From Notolepis coatsorum (taxonomy: Eukaryota; Chordata; Actinopteri; Aulopiformes; Paralepididae), in NCBI GenBank assembly GCA_963971535.1, contig OZ020591.1, forward strand, positions 15,764,623 to 15,828,622: a stretch of DNA of 64,000 nt, given 5' to 3'. The translations under genes were made by a program, and so were the position numbers. Each line of letters opens with the position of its first letter. Positions within the stretch are counted from its first letter, which is position 1. Shown piece by piece: positions 46,156 through 59,887 of this stretch. The notes below the pieces were generated by a model. It was not told the DNA's origin, searched no databases, and saw nothing but the letters and a program-made list of their open reading frames with translations.

Positions 46156-49100
46156 GCCGCCCCCTAATTAGTCCCACCTAATTAGCTAAGCAGAGACAGA
46201 TTAACCGCACTGTCTACCACTCAAGGTCCGCTGTAAGGGTCAGTCAACTCACAAAGTCATAGGGTCATGGTCATCATCGATAGTATCTGGGAGTCGGGGC
46301 AGTTCTATGAGCCTCGCCACGGGACGTGTGTAGGTGCGCCCTTGGACGAGTACTTCAGCTGCTCGGACCTTGCCATCGGCACCGGTGATCACTTTGCTTA
46401 CGCGGCCAGCCGGCCACATAGCTCTGGGTAGTGACTGATCAATAATCATGACGACTGTTCCTTCTGTCAAATTGTCTCTCTCTTTTACCCACTTCTGGCG
46501 GGTCTGTAGAGACGGTAGGTAGTGAAGTAGGAAGCTGCTCCAAAACGTGTCAGCTAGTACTTGGCTGTACCTCCACATTCTTCGGCCGTTCGCTTCTTCA
46601 GGCCTGTACATTGTCTGGGGTAGCGCGGGGTCCAGCCGCACCATTAGGAGTGTGTTGGGGGTGACTGGGTCGACATCTGCTACATCACTGGAGACGTAAC
46701 CGAGGGGCTTTGAGTTCAATACTCCCTCGATCTCCGTGAGGACTGTCATTAGGACTTCATCCGCCACAGTCTGGGCTCCGAGTACGGGGTACAGGGCTGT
46801 CTTTATAGAACGTACTTCTCGTTCCCAGGTTCCACCGAAGTGGGGTGCGTTCGGGGGATTAAACTGGAAGTCAATCTGGGCTGGAGCGAGGTGGGTCTTA
46901 AGTTCTGGGCCCATAGCTTGGAAGCTCTCTCTCAGCTCTCTTTCTCCGCCTTTGAAGTTGGTCCCGTGATCAGACAACAGTGTAGACGGTTTTCCCTTCC
47001 GTGATGTGAATCTTCGGAAGGCCATAAGGAATGAGTCTGTGCTCATGGTCGGAAGGAGCTCGATATGTATCGCTCTGGTGGTCATGCATTTGAATACAAT
47101 ACCCCACCGCTTCTCGGTGCCTCTTCCTCTCTTTATATACAACGGGCCAAAGCAGTCCATGCCTGTGGAGTGGAATGGCTTGTCGCCGATTCGGAGGCGA
47201 CAGGGGGGTAAGTCAGCCATCCGTGGTATGCTGGGCTGCGCGCGGCACTTACGGCAGTCTAGACAGGTTCGCTGGAAGCGCCGTACTGCTTCTCTCCCTT
47301 GCAATATCCAATAACGACGTCTGATCTCCGCGAAGACTCTCTCTGCTCCTGCGTGGTGTACATCCTCGTCGTATTTCTTTATGATCAGCTCTGTGACCTT
47401 GTGTCGGCTGTTCAAGACGATCGGGTACTTAATGTCATCTGGTAGATCGGGGGCTCTCCGCAGGCGACCACCCACTCTGATGAGATTATGGGCGTCACTC
47501 TCTGGTGCCAGGTGAATCAGTCTGCTGTCTGATGGGACGGGGTTTCCTCCCTGTAGACAGTCTAGCTCATCGGGGAACGAGTCTCTCTGGGCTCGTTGTA
47601 GTAGAAGAAGTTCTGCTTCTTCGTAGTCAGCTGCTGACATGTCAGTGGTGGACTGAATCTCTGGGTGGTGCCGCAGGAATGTTCTTTGCTGCGCACTCTC
47701 TAGGGTAATGCAGTCATCTATGTTGGGGTCTGTGGAGGCGACAGTGCTCAGTCCACAGAACATAGGTTTCTTGTTCTCAGCCTCCTCGTTACTTGCTTCC
47801 CTCGGGGTGGGCGTAGGCCAATCTCCTTCCGGGAGCTTGAGGAATGCTGGTCCGTCACTGTAGATGTTGCGACGGGTTAGGTCATCCAGAGACATTCCCC
47901 GGGTGATGACGTCAGCTGGGTTGTGTTTGGTGTCCACATACCGCCAGCTTGCTTCTTCTGTTAATTCTTGAATCTCGGTGACTCTGACTCCCACGAAGAC
48001 CTTGTATCTGCATGAATCAGACTTGATCCATGTGAGTACTGTCGTGGAATCTGACCACAAGATTGTTCTATGCACCGGAATGGTGAGTTCACGTTGGATT
48101 AACGTGGCTAGATGCGCTCCTGCGAGGGCTGCGCAGAGCTCTAGACGTGGGATAGATTGTTGCTTACGTGGGGCTATTCTTGAGCGGGCCAGGATGAAAG
48201 CAGTGTGTATCTTTCCTCCCATCTCTTGGGCACGCAAGTAGGCCACCGATCCGTAGGCTACTTCGGAGGCGTCGCTGAAGACGTGTAGCTCAATCTGGCA
48301 TGTCTCTGGCCTCACTGTGGATGGGAAGTAGCTGCGGCGTATATTGACACCTGGGAGTGAGCGGAGTTCCGTCTCCCACTCTCTCCATGTTGAGGCAAGG
48401 TGTGCGGGTATTGGGTCGTCCCAGCCCTGGTCCTTGTCCCATAGTGCTCGTACAATCGTCTTTGCCCTGGTGGTGTAAGGTAGAATACATCCCAACGGGT
48501 CATATTGTCTGGCGAGTGTTCTGTACACACTCCGTCTGGTGGTCGGTATCGCCGCCGACCTTCCTTGCTCTGGAGCCAAGGGTTTGTGTCTATAGTGGAG
48601 CGAGTCTGTTTTGAAGCGCCAGACTAGTCCTAGTGTCATTTCTTGGGCTTCTCCTGGGATTGTCGCCATCCAGGTCTCGCTGCTGGCAGCCTTGTCCGCG
48701 GAGGAGAGGCTGCGCAATACGTGCGGGTCGCTGCTGGCCCACTGCCTGAGATCAAAGCCGCCTTTGATTAGGGAGGCGCGTAACTTGATTAGGAGAGCCT
48801 CGGCTTCTTCTTGAGTCGAGACGCTTTGTAAACAGTTGTCCACGTAGAAACTGTTCTTCACACTGTGTTGGACCTCTTCATCTGCTGCTGGGTCCTCTGT
48901 GACGTGTTTCTGTAGTGCAAATGATACTGGGGGGTCGCTGCTGGCCTGCTGCCGGAGATCAAAGCCGTCTTTGATCAGAGAGGCGCGGAGCAGCGCTCGG
49001 CGTCGCCAGTCTATTTTCTTCTCGACAGGCTGCAGGAGTGTGGTGTCTCCTTCTGTCGTTCTGGAGTGGAAGCAGCTAGTGGCTGCTGTTCGGTTGAGAG

Positions 49101-51883
49101 ATTTAGCGAGGGGGCCTTGTAGGGTCCACCCTAGGCGGGTCTCGACTGCTGCAGGACAGCCTCGGGGGCCTGTATGGACCCGGTCAATCGGGACTATGAG
49201 TTCTGCATGGTCGGAGCCTATCAACAGGGTCGGGGTAGCGCCGTCTATGAGCGGGATAGGTAATTGGCGCAGGTGCACATATTTATCCATCAACTTGGTG
49301 ACAGGGTAGGTGTACTGCGATAGTCCTATTTCTTGGCTGGTGAAAGCATTTGTGATCTTGTACCGTCGCTCTGGCTGCCCGTTGGCTGCGATGGTGAAGG
49401 AGACATTCTCGCCCTTTATCGTCTTTAAATCTCTTCTTATTGTCCGAATCGTCATTTCGTTCTTGCTCCCCCGCAGTCCCAACTGGGTCGCAGCGGAGGC
49501 GAGCAGAAGGGTCTTCTCTGACCCGTCATCAAGGACGGCGTAAGTGTCCATGACTTTATCTTGGTAGCTCAATGTCACACGGACTACCTTTAAGAGCACT
49601 TGGGCTCCGCTGCTGCTGGCGGGGTCAATGTACATGACACTTGCCTTGGTGCCGCTCCGTGGTGCAGGTATAGGCCGTCTTCCGTTACTTTCGTGTAGTA
49701 TATCTAGATGGGCTCCATCGCACTGGCTGCACCTTTTCTTTAGGCGGCATTCGGCTGCCATGTGGGGCCGCGCACATCGATAACAGCGCCGGTTGGACTT
49801 TATCCATTGACTCACTTCTTCTGCATTCATCTTTGTGAATAGGTCACATTGTGACAGCCAGTGTTCTTTCTCACAGTAGGGACACGCTATCTTCCACTTC
49901 TCTTTTCTCGAGGGGGTGCTGTGACTCTTACTGCTCGGTACTGACTCTGATTGGTGCATGACAGTCACCGATCTTCTTCCATCATTTATTCTCCTGGGTC
50001 CCTCTCTGGAGCTTGGCGTGCTCCGCCCGAAGGTGTCCAGTCGTAAGCTGCTGACCTCTCTCGCCAGGAAGTCGGCCAGATCAAGGAGGGATGGCTCGGG
50101 GCCGTCGGGATCCCGGTAATCCCTCTGCCGCCTAAAGCGCTCCTGTCTTGCGGGTGGCAGCTTCTCCAAAATCCTCTCGACGTTAGAGTTGGCGTATAGC
50201 TCATGCATGCCCTTCTCCCGTTGCGCTCCCAGCATCCCTACCAGGGACTGCACTTTGTTTGACAGGTCGTCTAGTGAGCGATTGTCTGTGGCTGGGGGTA
50301 GGCGGTCAATATGCCTTATCTCCTGGATTACGTAATCCCATATACGTCCATATCTCTGATCCAGCGCTGCAAGGGCCGCTGTGTATGGGGTCGAAGAGGT
50401 AGCATAGGCTAGCGCTATATTGTGCGCTCGCGGTACTTTCAGGTGCTTCAGTAATATTGCATACTTGTGGCGTTCATCAGCGACATCCACCATCATTGTC
50501 TCTAAGCACATCCGGAGCTCCGTGTACTGTGCTCGACTCTCATAGGCGAAGTCTGGGAATGACGGTGTGGCATTGTATGACGCCGTGGATGGCTGATACA
50601 TCGGCGAGCGTTGGGGGAGAGACCTCCTGGGCGAGTCCCCTCTTGCGCCTCGCTGTGGGCTGGTACTGGCAGGGTACCATGGCCCGCTGGTCCAGGTGCT
50701 GTTCCTCGGGGCTGGTCGTGCGTCGTGCTCACCCGTGAATAGAGTCGGGGGTCTGTAGCGCAGCGCCGCGCCGCGGGGGTATAGCCTGGACTGTATGGGA
50801 CCTCCTGGTCCGGTGGAGTACTGTGCTGTCGTCGGGCTTGGTTCTCCTCCTCTCCCTCTTCTTCCTCTATCAGATCTTCCAGATCCTGTAATCGTTTATT
50901 TAGCTTCTCCGCAGTGTATGCCGCTCCTTCCTTGTAGCTGGGTCTCGCTTGGACCGGTCTGTGAAGGGGGTCTGCGGGGGGTATAGGTTCTGTCTGTTGG
51001 TCAAGTTCAGGGTCGCTTGCTCGTTGAGGAGACGCTGCCCTTGACTGTTGTCTCGACGAGTTCCTTGAACCCCTAGCGGAGGGAGAGGGTGTTGTCCTTT
51101 TGATCAGCTGCTCTATTAGTTGCGCTTGTAGTCTGTCGCGCTCTGCGTCTCTTTGGGCACCGGCAGTGGCACGCTGGGCGTCGGCCCGGTCTCTTGCCAT
51201 ATTCTCTTCTGTCTGGAAGCGTCTCATCTCCAGACGTGTGCGCTGTTCTTCGCTCCGTTGCTGTGCTTGGAGGTGTTCGCGCTCGCTAAGCATCTGCGCT
51301 TGGAGTCGGTCGCGTTCGGTAGAGGCTGTCAGGCTGACGAGGAACGCCTGTTGTAGTATCCTCTCCGCTTCGCTGGGGGAAGGCGGTTGTGGAGGTGAGC
51401 CGCTCCTGCGTGAGCCGCTCCTGGGGGTACTCGTTGGGGAGTCCTGGAGCTCTAGTTCCTCGGCGCTCTCCTCCTCTTCTTCCGTGCAGAGTTCTCTCTC
51501 TGTAGGGTTGTCTTCCTCCCGGGGCTGGTCGGGGACTACTTCTTGAGTAGTGGCGGGGGGTAAAGGCATGTCAATTCCCTCCTGGTCCCCACCGTGAGCT
51601 TGGTCAGTTACATTAGGACCTACTAGGGCCTCTGTGGTCGGGGAAACCTGGTCGTTAAGGTCAGACATAATTTTACTTTCTACTTTTACCGCGTTTACCG
51701 TTTGTCGAAGGCTAGGTAGTTGACTGACAGTGTAAGCCTCTAAGTACTGAGGTGTCTGTCGTCTGCACCGCGGGCGTTCTAGGTTAGGAGGATCGTTTCG
51801 TGGAGTGTTCATCATAGGCCATTTCGATATTAATAACACTATATTAATATTACACTAGTTACCCTCCGGCTCGAAGGACCAAT

Positions 51884-53279
51884 TGTAACTGAGGGGTACA
51901 ATTCCCTGACTGTATTGTTAGATATGATATTTAATACCACTACCTCATGTACTTTAACTTCTGGCCACCCAGTACAAGATATAAGTATGATGAACACTTT
52001 CCCACCTGATGAAACGAATCCACACAAATGTACCAAATCGAGTGTTTAATACAGCAAAGGGTGTATACAACGATCACTTAATTACATTTATGATTTGAAA
52101 TATGAAATATGCACTTTTATGGCAAATGAGTATCCGTAGGTAAATCAACATTGAATGTCCAATCTCTGGTTACGCAGGGAGTAAGTATACAACCTGGAAT
52201 ATTTAGGAAACGATAGCGATGGTACTTAAATGATTATAGCTGGATACACTAAGGGGGGGGGGGGTCCCGCTGGTTGTAAGACAGTAGGAGGGGGGGGTTA
52301 GAGAAGCCGCTGGCGGTATCCCATCTGGCCGACGGTGTCTTGGGAGAATCCAAAGTCTTGGACACGGTGCCCACAGAACCTCGGACCGCAGACGAATACA
52401 GCTGGACCCTCTGTGGACGGTAGCTGCCGGTCCACAACGGAGAGACGTGAGGCAACCTCACTGGTGTCGAGCGCCGTCTCACCTGGAGTCCTCTCCGGGG
52501 GGTAGTTCCAACACTCCGCAGTGTTGGCCTTTATCCATGGAATAATCAAAGCACACAAAGCATAATCCAAGCCGTGGAAGGCTCGCCGTCGTCCGGGTAG
52601 AGTAATCCAATATACAGGTCCAGTCGCTCTTGGCCCGGAGCTCCTCGGATGCAATCACCACTAGGGGTCTGCCCAGCCTGGTTAAGCGTCCAGATAACGT
52701 CAGGAACGATGGGGGTACTGATAACTTTAGAACTCTAACCGAACGATGCACCATACATAAATAGACTATTATTAGCTTAATAGAATACGTCCAACTCGAC
52801 GGTATAGTGCCAAACTATGACTATTCAACTATTAATCTACACGATATCTCAATGCCTATTCTGGGCCAAGTAGGCCTTACTACACCGCACGTGCGTCGTG
52901 GGGAGGCTTTGCGTCTGTCACTCTGTTGGAGGGTAAAGAACTGGACTAAAAGAAAGTTCTACTTTACTTGCGCCATATATATATGCGCTATGAACAAATA
53001 GTACCATTCGTATTTCGCCCGACATATTCCTGCGCGGAACCGGGGCTTGCCACGACATGTTAGGCGGCACGATTGAACTTGGACCTAGGGGTATGGCAAC
53101 CTGGCGCCAGGTTCTCGTCCAATGGTAGAATGAAACTATTATGGGCTGTTTAGTAGACTAAAGGGATATTCAATGCATATTGTACAAGGAATATACAGGG
53201 GATATCAAACGATATACAAATACAATTAAATATATATAAATAAATATACATATTCGGTTTAATCTGATCCTTCACAACA
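51884..53279 (-). repeat. BEL/Pao 5' LTR
   Basis: About 1396 bp. Partner of 44766-46155, with a shorter G run and a 10-bp length difference. Confidence 0.92.
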
Positions 53280-53816
53280 TTATATATTAGATTTAGATTA
53301 TTGGATTCTTAGATTATATATTTAGCATTTTAGCCTTTCGTTTTTTTAGATTATATATTAGATTAGATTTAGATGATTAGATTACATATTGTAACTATTT
53401 ATTTATTTACATGTATGTATACATTTATTATTTGAACGGCTTAAGGCTATATCTGTACTTGATGTTTGTTTGTTGTGTTGCATACTTGAAATAAACTTCA
53501 ATCAAATCAAACCCCCCCTCTTAAAAACAAAAACCTGTGTTTAACCTAGCCATCTATAAAACATCATGCTAAAACTGAAACAAATGTCCTACTCCCCTAA
53601 AGAAAGAAATGCATATCAAACATGACTCAGTTATCCAATAGTGCTGCTGCTTTTTATTTTGTTAAAATCTTTTAGTTAATAAGACTACAATATATATGAC
53701 TACAAGGGCCAGAAGCCGACTTCATGACGGCTTCCTGTCCTCGCATTCATTTCCGGTTTTCCGGTTAACGTTACATTTTTAACAACAGATTGCTGCTAAT
53801 TAAACACTTCATGGAA

Positions 53817-53894
53817 ACGGAGTAATGTTAACGTTATGTCGAGTTCATACGTGTAGTGTAGTATGAACTCGACATAACGTTAACATTACTCCGT
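53817..53894. repeat. Perfect palindrome, 34-bp arms
   Basis: Arms 53817-53850 and 53861-53894 are exact inverted copies (acggagtaatgttaacgtta onward), with a 10-nt loop gtgtagtgta. It lies in the hAT element at 44582-54296. Confidence 0.92.
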
Positions 53895-54304
53895 GTCCAC
53901 TGTTGCTGCCACTGTTGCGTCGCAGATGGATGGTACACTCTGTTAGCTCCGTAGCTAATCCGCTCATAGACTAACTTACCGATAGCAGTACCGTTAACGT
54001 CGGAGCTTACTCCTGGGTTTCAGGGGGCATCCCTAGCACCGAGCCACTGCCTCTCTGTCTCTGGCTAGGTGTGTGCGCTTGCGTGCGTGTAGATGATGTA
54101 ATTTGGGCAAGTGTGTGTGTGACTGACTTTTTTTTTCCTGCGAGAGGGAGAGGAAAGCATTTAGCACTGCGCTTGTAAGTCTCATCTCAGCGGCCTCTAA
54201 CGCGAGGGCAAAACATCACGATATCCACGATACAAAACGTATCGTTAATGAACTGTACCCGATATTTATATAATATCGTCATATTGCCCAGCCCTAGTTG
54301 GGGG

Positions 54305-54690
54305 ACTGCACGGACATTTTAGCGTCACAGACCTTCTCGACTCTAACGTTACCGGAGTTGAATCTAGTTGATAACATGCAGTGGAAAAGCGGCAATAGTC
54401 CCGGTTGGAGTTAGTAAACACAGTTGTGTGTTAGCCTTCTTGGATGTTGAATAAACACCTATCATTGTCTTTCAACACCCCGCCTCTCAGACTCATTTTC
54501 TCTAGCTAGTAGCTACGGTAACATTTCATTCAGCTGTATTAACGTTGGGGCTGGCGGGCTACCATAGTTAAAGTGCGTTGTACAAACTGTGCTAAGCGCT
54601 AACGTTATGGCAAGATGTGTGTAGGCCTATGTAATGTTAATGGCTATGTTTTTAAAGTCGTAATGAAGAATCAGTGACCTCAGGCTAAAC
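54305..54690. other. Unassigned non-coding stretch
   Basis: No gene. One short patch, catgcagtggaaaagcggc, echoes the terminal repeat of the element at 8699-9746. Confidence 0.5.
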
Positions 54691-55299
54691 TCTGACGAGA
54701 GTAAGATCTCCATCCTTGTCCTGCTAGATCTCAGTGCAGCATTTGATACAATCGATCACGATATTCTAATCGATCGTCTTGAAAACACTTGTCGGTTTCT
54801 CAGAACATGTGCTAAGCTGGTTCAAAACATACATCAGAGGGAGGAAATTCTATGTTAGACTAGGAGAGCACATGTCTAATATATACGACAACAACTATGG
54901 AGTTGCACAAGGGAGTTGCTTAGGTCCTTTACTCTTCTCCCTTTACATGTTACCGCTGGGTGATATCATCAGAGAACATAATGTAGATTTCCATAGCTAT
55001 GCGGATGATACACAACTGTACATATCTGCTGAACCAAATGATACAGCGATTAGCTCCATTACAGACTGCTTACTGGCAATAAATAAATGGATGAGTAAGA
55101 ACTTCCTGAAACTAAATGAGAACAAAACTGAAATTCTAATTATCGGCCCCAAAACTAAGAAAGAAACGTTAATAAAGAACCTAGGAGGACTAACCCCTTG
55201 GATCAAATCTGAGGTCACTAGTCTCTGGGTTATAATAGATTCAGAACTGAACTTCAATTCTCATATTAGCAAAGTAATGAAAACATCGTTCTTCCATCT

Positions 55300-55476
55300 T
55301 GTAGTAGTGTATTGAGCTATGCGGGTACCCGTACTGGGAGTAACCCGGATGTGGGACGAGAGACGGCATTCTGTATATGCATGAAGCTGGAGAAGAGACA
55401 TTAAATGAGGGAGTCGATGTTAGACTAAGTCTGGTCGTCCTGTCAAGTTATTACATAACACAAGACAAACATCACA
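55300..55476 (+). repeat. Ty3 5' LTR
   Basis: 177 bp, tgtagtagtgtattgagc to caaacatcaca. Identical to the 3' LTR except for one extra tag. Confidence 0.93.
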
Positions 55477-55492
55477 TGGTGTCAGAAGAAAC

Positions 55493-58400
55493 TTGGGAAA
55501 CTCTGCAAGAATGGCACACTTTAAGCCACCGCCGAATTTGAGTCTGGAGGGGAATCTCGCGGAGAATTGGCGAACGTGGCTGCAGCGTTATGAGCTTTTC
55601 TGTGTCGCTACGGGAGTAGCAGAGAAGTCAGAAACAGTGCAGTGCGCGACATTCCTACATGTGGCGGGAGACGAAGCCATAAAAGTGAGTAACACGTTTG
55701 TGTTCGCGGACGGGCAGAGGAACCAGATTGCCATATTGAAACGGAAGTTCAAAGAATACTGTGAGCCTCGGAAGAATATGCCATACATAAGGCATATGTT
55801 TTTCACCCGTGTACAAGGTCCGTCAGAAACTATAGATGCATATGTCACAGACCTGAAAAATAAAGCAAGAGACTGTGAATTTGGCAACCTATACAACTCA
55901 TTGATACGTGACAGAATTGTCTGTGGGATACGTGACGATCAAGTAAGAGCCAGATTGCTCAGAGAGGCGGATCTCACGTTAGAAAAAGCTCTTGATGTGT
56001 GCCGTGCCAGTGAAATAACATTCACCCAGATGAAAGCGTTACATGAGGAAGTTGAAGTGCACAAAGTTAGCACAGCAAGGCCATACAGAAAAGGAGGAAA
56101 CTTCACAAAAGAAAGCCCAATGAGTAGTGAAAGGAAAGTGGACTGTGACCGATGTGGATACAAGCATGAACAAGGGAAGTGCCCAGCCTATGGACAGACA
56201 TGCAGGAAATGTGATAAGAAAAATCACTTTGCAAAAACGTGTCGTGCAAACAGTCAACTCAGAAATAAGAAAATGCATGTTGTGGAACAGAATCAGGAGG
56301 ACAGTGACAGTGAGACAGAGGAAATGTTCGTTGGAACAGTAGAGATGAGAAGCATTAAAGAAATTGAAAAGGAAAAAAGGGACCAAGACAGATGGTCTGA
56401 AGAGCTGCTAATAAACAAGAAAAGAGTCACATTTCGAATTGACACAGGAGCTGACTGTAACGTCATGTCAGCCAAAACGTTTCACACGTTACATGTTCAC
56501 GACAAGTTGCATGCATCCAAGTGCAAGTTAGTGACTTATTCAGGCCACAAGATGGAGCCCTTGGGCAAAACATCAGTCACATGTCTGTATAAAGGTAAAA
56601 CACACAGGATTGACTTTGAAATTATAGAGAAAGATGCTCCAGCGATTCTAGGAAGAGAGACCAGCACAAAGCTGAAAATGGTCAAAAGGCTATGGAGAAA
56701 GGAGAGAAAGAAGACAAAATGCAGAAAGACTATGAGCATCTCTTCTCTGGACTTGGCTGCTTACCAGGTGAACACAGCATCAAGATAGACCCTGACATAA
56801 AGCCAGTGATACACGCACCTAGGAGGATACCAGTTGCTCTGAGAGACAGAGTGATTGAACAGCTTCACAAAATGGAGCAGTCAGATGTAATCATAAGGCA
56901 ATCTGAGCCAACACAGTGGGTCAACAGCATGGTGACAGTAGTCACGCCCAAGAAGATAAGGATTTGTATGGATCCTAAAGATCTGAACACAGCAATACGA
57001 AGAGAACACTATCCACTCCTCACAGTGGAGGAAGTGGTGTCACGCATGCCAAATGCAAAATATTTTTCTGTGTTAGATGCAAACCAAGGATTTTATCAAA
57101 TAAAACTGGATGAAGAGAGCTCCAAACTGTGCACGTTTAACACACCCATTGGGAGGTACCGTTTCAAGAGGCTTCCCTTTGGCATCTCGTCGGCGAGCGA
57201 GGTGTTCCAGAGAGCTGTAGCCCAGATGATTGAGGGGTTAGATGGTGTGGTCAACATCATTGATGATCTGCTGGTGTGGGGGGACACCTTAGAGCAACAC
57301 GATCAGAGGCTGGTGAAGCTGCTGCAGAGAGCAGATGAGAACGGCCTGAGATTCAATAGAAGCAAGTGCAAGTTCAGGATGACAGAGGTCAAGTACATTG
57401 GCCATACACTCAGCGCAGATGGACTAAAGCCTGATGATGAGAAGATAAGAGCCATTGTACAAATACCTCCACCTGCTGACAAGCCAGCATTAATGAGGTT
57501 CATGGGAATGATTCAATATCTAGCTAAATTCATTCCTAATCTGTCTGAAATCTCTGCACCTCTAAGGACGCTGTTGCAGGGAGAAACAGAATGGCACTGG
57601 GAGGAACCTCAACGTCAGAGCTTTGAAAAGCTGAAGCAGCTGATCACAGGAGCTCCCACTCTGAAATACTATGATGTAAACAAGGCTGTGACGCTGTCTG
57701 TGGATGCCAGCTCGGAGGGCATCGGGGCTGTGATACTGCAGGATGAACGACCTGTGGCATACGGCTCAAGGGCACTCACAGATTGTCAATGCAGGTACGC
57801 GCAGATCGAGAAGGAGCTGCTAGCCATAGTGTACGGATGTGAGAAGTTTTATCAATATCTATATGGCAGAGAGGTCAAGGTCGAAAGCGATCACAAGCCT
57901 CTAGAAAGCATTTTCAAGAAGCCACTGCATCAGGCTCCCCTGAGACTGCAAAGAATGCTGCTGCGGCTTCAAAAGTACAACATTGCAGTATCATACAAGC
58001 CAGGAAAGGAGCTTCACATTGCAGATGCATTGAGCCGTGCTTATCTACGTGAGCAGAAAGAGGATCTTCTGGAAGAGGAACTGCATGTGAACTGGATCAC
58101 ACCACAGTTGCCCATATCAGAGGAAAAGCAGGAGATGTTCAGGAATGCAACTGCACAAGACCCAGTACTGCAGGAACTAAAGAACATGACAATGCACGGA
58201 TGGCCTAAGGACAGGTCTGCTGTGTCAGATAAGGTGCAGCCGTTTTGGACATTCAGAGAGGAGATCAGTTTTGCCTCAGGTCTACTGTTCAAATCAGAGA
58301 AACTCATTGTACCACAGCAACTGAGACCACAGATGCTGGACAAGATACACGAGTCACACTTGGGAGTGGTCAAATGTAAAGAAAGGGCCAGAGATGTGCT

Positions 58401-59433
58401 TTATTGGCCAGGCATGTCTGCACAAATTGAACTAGTTGTAGCACAGTGTGCTGTCTGCAATGAGCACAGGAGCAGCAATCAAAAAGAGCCACTGATCTCA
58501 CATCCACTGCCAAATAGACCATGGGAGAAGGTTGGCACCGACATGTTTCATAGCAAGGGCTCAGAATATCTGCTATGTGTCGACTACTTCTCAAAGTACA
58601 CAGAGATAATGAGGCTGACCGACACCACCAGTAAGGGTGTTATAACTGCCATGAAGTCCATATTCGCCAGGCACGGGATTCCAGATATTCTGGTCAGTGA
58701 CAATGCCCCTCAGTACGCCAGTGCAGAATTCAAGAGCTTTGTAGAGAGCTGGGAGTTCAGTCATGTCACCTCAAGTCCACACTATGCTCAGTCAAATGGA
58801 CAGGCAGAAAAAGCTGTGCAAACTGTTAAAATGATGCTCAAAAAGTCTGGTGACCCTTACACAGCGCTTCTGGAATACAGAAATACACCACTGGAAGGTG
58901 TGGGCCTGTCACCTGCCCAGATGCTGATGGGGCGTCGGTTGAAGTCAAAACTGCCAGCGTCCACCTCACTGCTCACCCCTGAAGGTGTACTTAATGTTCA
59001 CAACAAGTTGAAAGAAAAGCAAGCTAAACAAAAAAGCTACTATGATCGCCACGCTAAACACCTACCTGTGCTGCGTGCTGGAGAGAATGTGAGGATGCAG
59101 TCTGGAGACTCTTGGAGGCCAGCTGTAGTTCTGAGGGAGCACGAACAACAACGTTCCTATGTGGTGCGTACACCTGAAGGAAGGATGTTCAGAAGGAACA
59201 GGAGACATCTCAGGGAGACTGCTGAGAGAGAGTTTCCATCTGCTGCTAAGGAGCAAGATGTGAATGGGGATATGAACTGTGACAACCCAAGGTTTGTTGA
59301 TCAGGACAGTTCACATGCACAGACCCCAGCGCACACTCCACAGGGAAGCAGTGACACTACTGACTCTATCGCACAACCGTTTCGCACTAGATCAGGGAGA
59401 CTGGTCAAAACTCCAACAAGGTTTAGAGAGTAG
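55493..59433 (+). other. Ty3 gag and pol coding region
   Basis: Gag-protease 55493-56788: N-terminal capsid-like region (GNLAENWRTWLQRYELF), zinc knuckles (CDRCGYKHEQGKC, CRKCDKKNHFAKTC), protease (FRIDTGADCNVMS). Pol 56692-59433: RT with DANQGFYQIKL and NIIDDLLVWG, RNase H with LSVDASSEGIGAVI, integrase zinc-binding HESHLGVVK and core around SDNAPQYASAEF. Motifs resemble the mag clade. Treated as part of a fossil element. Confidence 0.85.
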
Positions 59434-59713
59434 GGAAACAAAAAGGGGACTCTGCTCATTTATGGTGCACTGTAACTGATTAATTTAATGTTCACTGGAT
59501 GACTTTGTGGTTACAAAAACTACAGTTTGTGTTATTTTAAATGCAGGAGGCACCTTTGGTTGTTTATGTGCCGTATAGGCCCACAGTGCTTAGTTTTATT
59601 ATTTTCTTTCCAAGAACTATTTCTCACTATGTTCTGTGATTATTCAGTTGTTGACAACTTGTTAAAAAAAAATTATAATAATGTCTGAAGAATGTGGAAC
59701 TTAAGAAGGGAGA

Positions 59714-59887
59714 TGTAGTGTATTGAGCTATGCGGGTACCCGTACTGGGAGTAACCCGGATGTGGGACGAGAGACGGCATTCTGTATATGCATGAAGCTG
59801 GAGAAGAGACATTAAATGAGGGAGTCGATGTTAGACTAAGTCTGGTCGTCCTGTCAAGTTATTACATAACACAAGACAAACATCACA
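59714..59887 (+). repeat. Ty3 3' LTR
   Basis: 174 bp, preceded by a purine tract (agaagggaga). Followed by the second copy of the catct duplication. Confidence 0.93.

Larger units (their letters stand above)
44766..53279 (-). mobile_element. BEL/Pao LTR retroelement, young but broken
   Basis: LTRs at 44766-46155 (3') and 51884-53279 (5'), both TG...CA, differing by eye at only a few places over ~1.39 kb. Target duplication ttata at 44761-44765 and 53280-53284. The sequence inside the 5' LTR, on the minus strand, tggtccttcgagccgg, fits a primer site for tRNA-Tyr. Parts in order on the minus strand: a gag region with a coiled, charged N-terminal part, a DUF1759-type domain and zinc knuckles; a DUF1758-type aspartic protease; a Pao-type peptidase A17/RNase H region; an integrase with zinc-binding part and core; and a DUF5641-type C-terminus. 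Judged by eye it has one or two major breaks and is a fossil, but the LTR similarity says it inserted recently. Confidence 0.9.
44582..54296. mobile_element. Non-autonomous hAT element hosting a BEL/Pao insertion
   Basis: Ends tagggctgggcgatatggcc and the complement of tagggctgggcaatatgacg. Flanks share gttggggg at 44574-44581 and 54297-54304. Without the insertion the element is ~1.2 kb and non-coding. Its right part contains a perfect 34-bp-arm palindrome. Confidence 0.9.
55300..59887 (+). mobile_element. Ty3-type (mag-like) LTR retroelement, looks whole
   Basis: LTRs at 55300-55476 and 59714-59887 (177 and 174 bp) differ only in the copy number of one tag triplet at the start. Target duplication catct at 55295-55299 and 59888-59892. 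Primer site tggtgtcagaag directly after the 5' LTR fits tRNA-Leu; a purine tract precedes the 3' LTR. Two overlapping reading frames follow: gag with two zinc knuckles and a DTGAD protease (55493-56788), and pol with RT, RNase H and integrase (56692-59433). Overlap in the -1 frame is an arrangement Ty3 relatives use through programmed frameshifting. I see no obvious break. The identical LTRs mean very recent insertion. Confidence 0.9.

Noticed and set aside
46736-51546. Plus-strand frames across the BEL element
   Set aside because: They are antisense shadows of the minus-strand polyprotein region.
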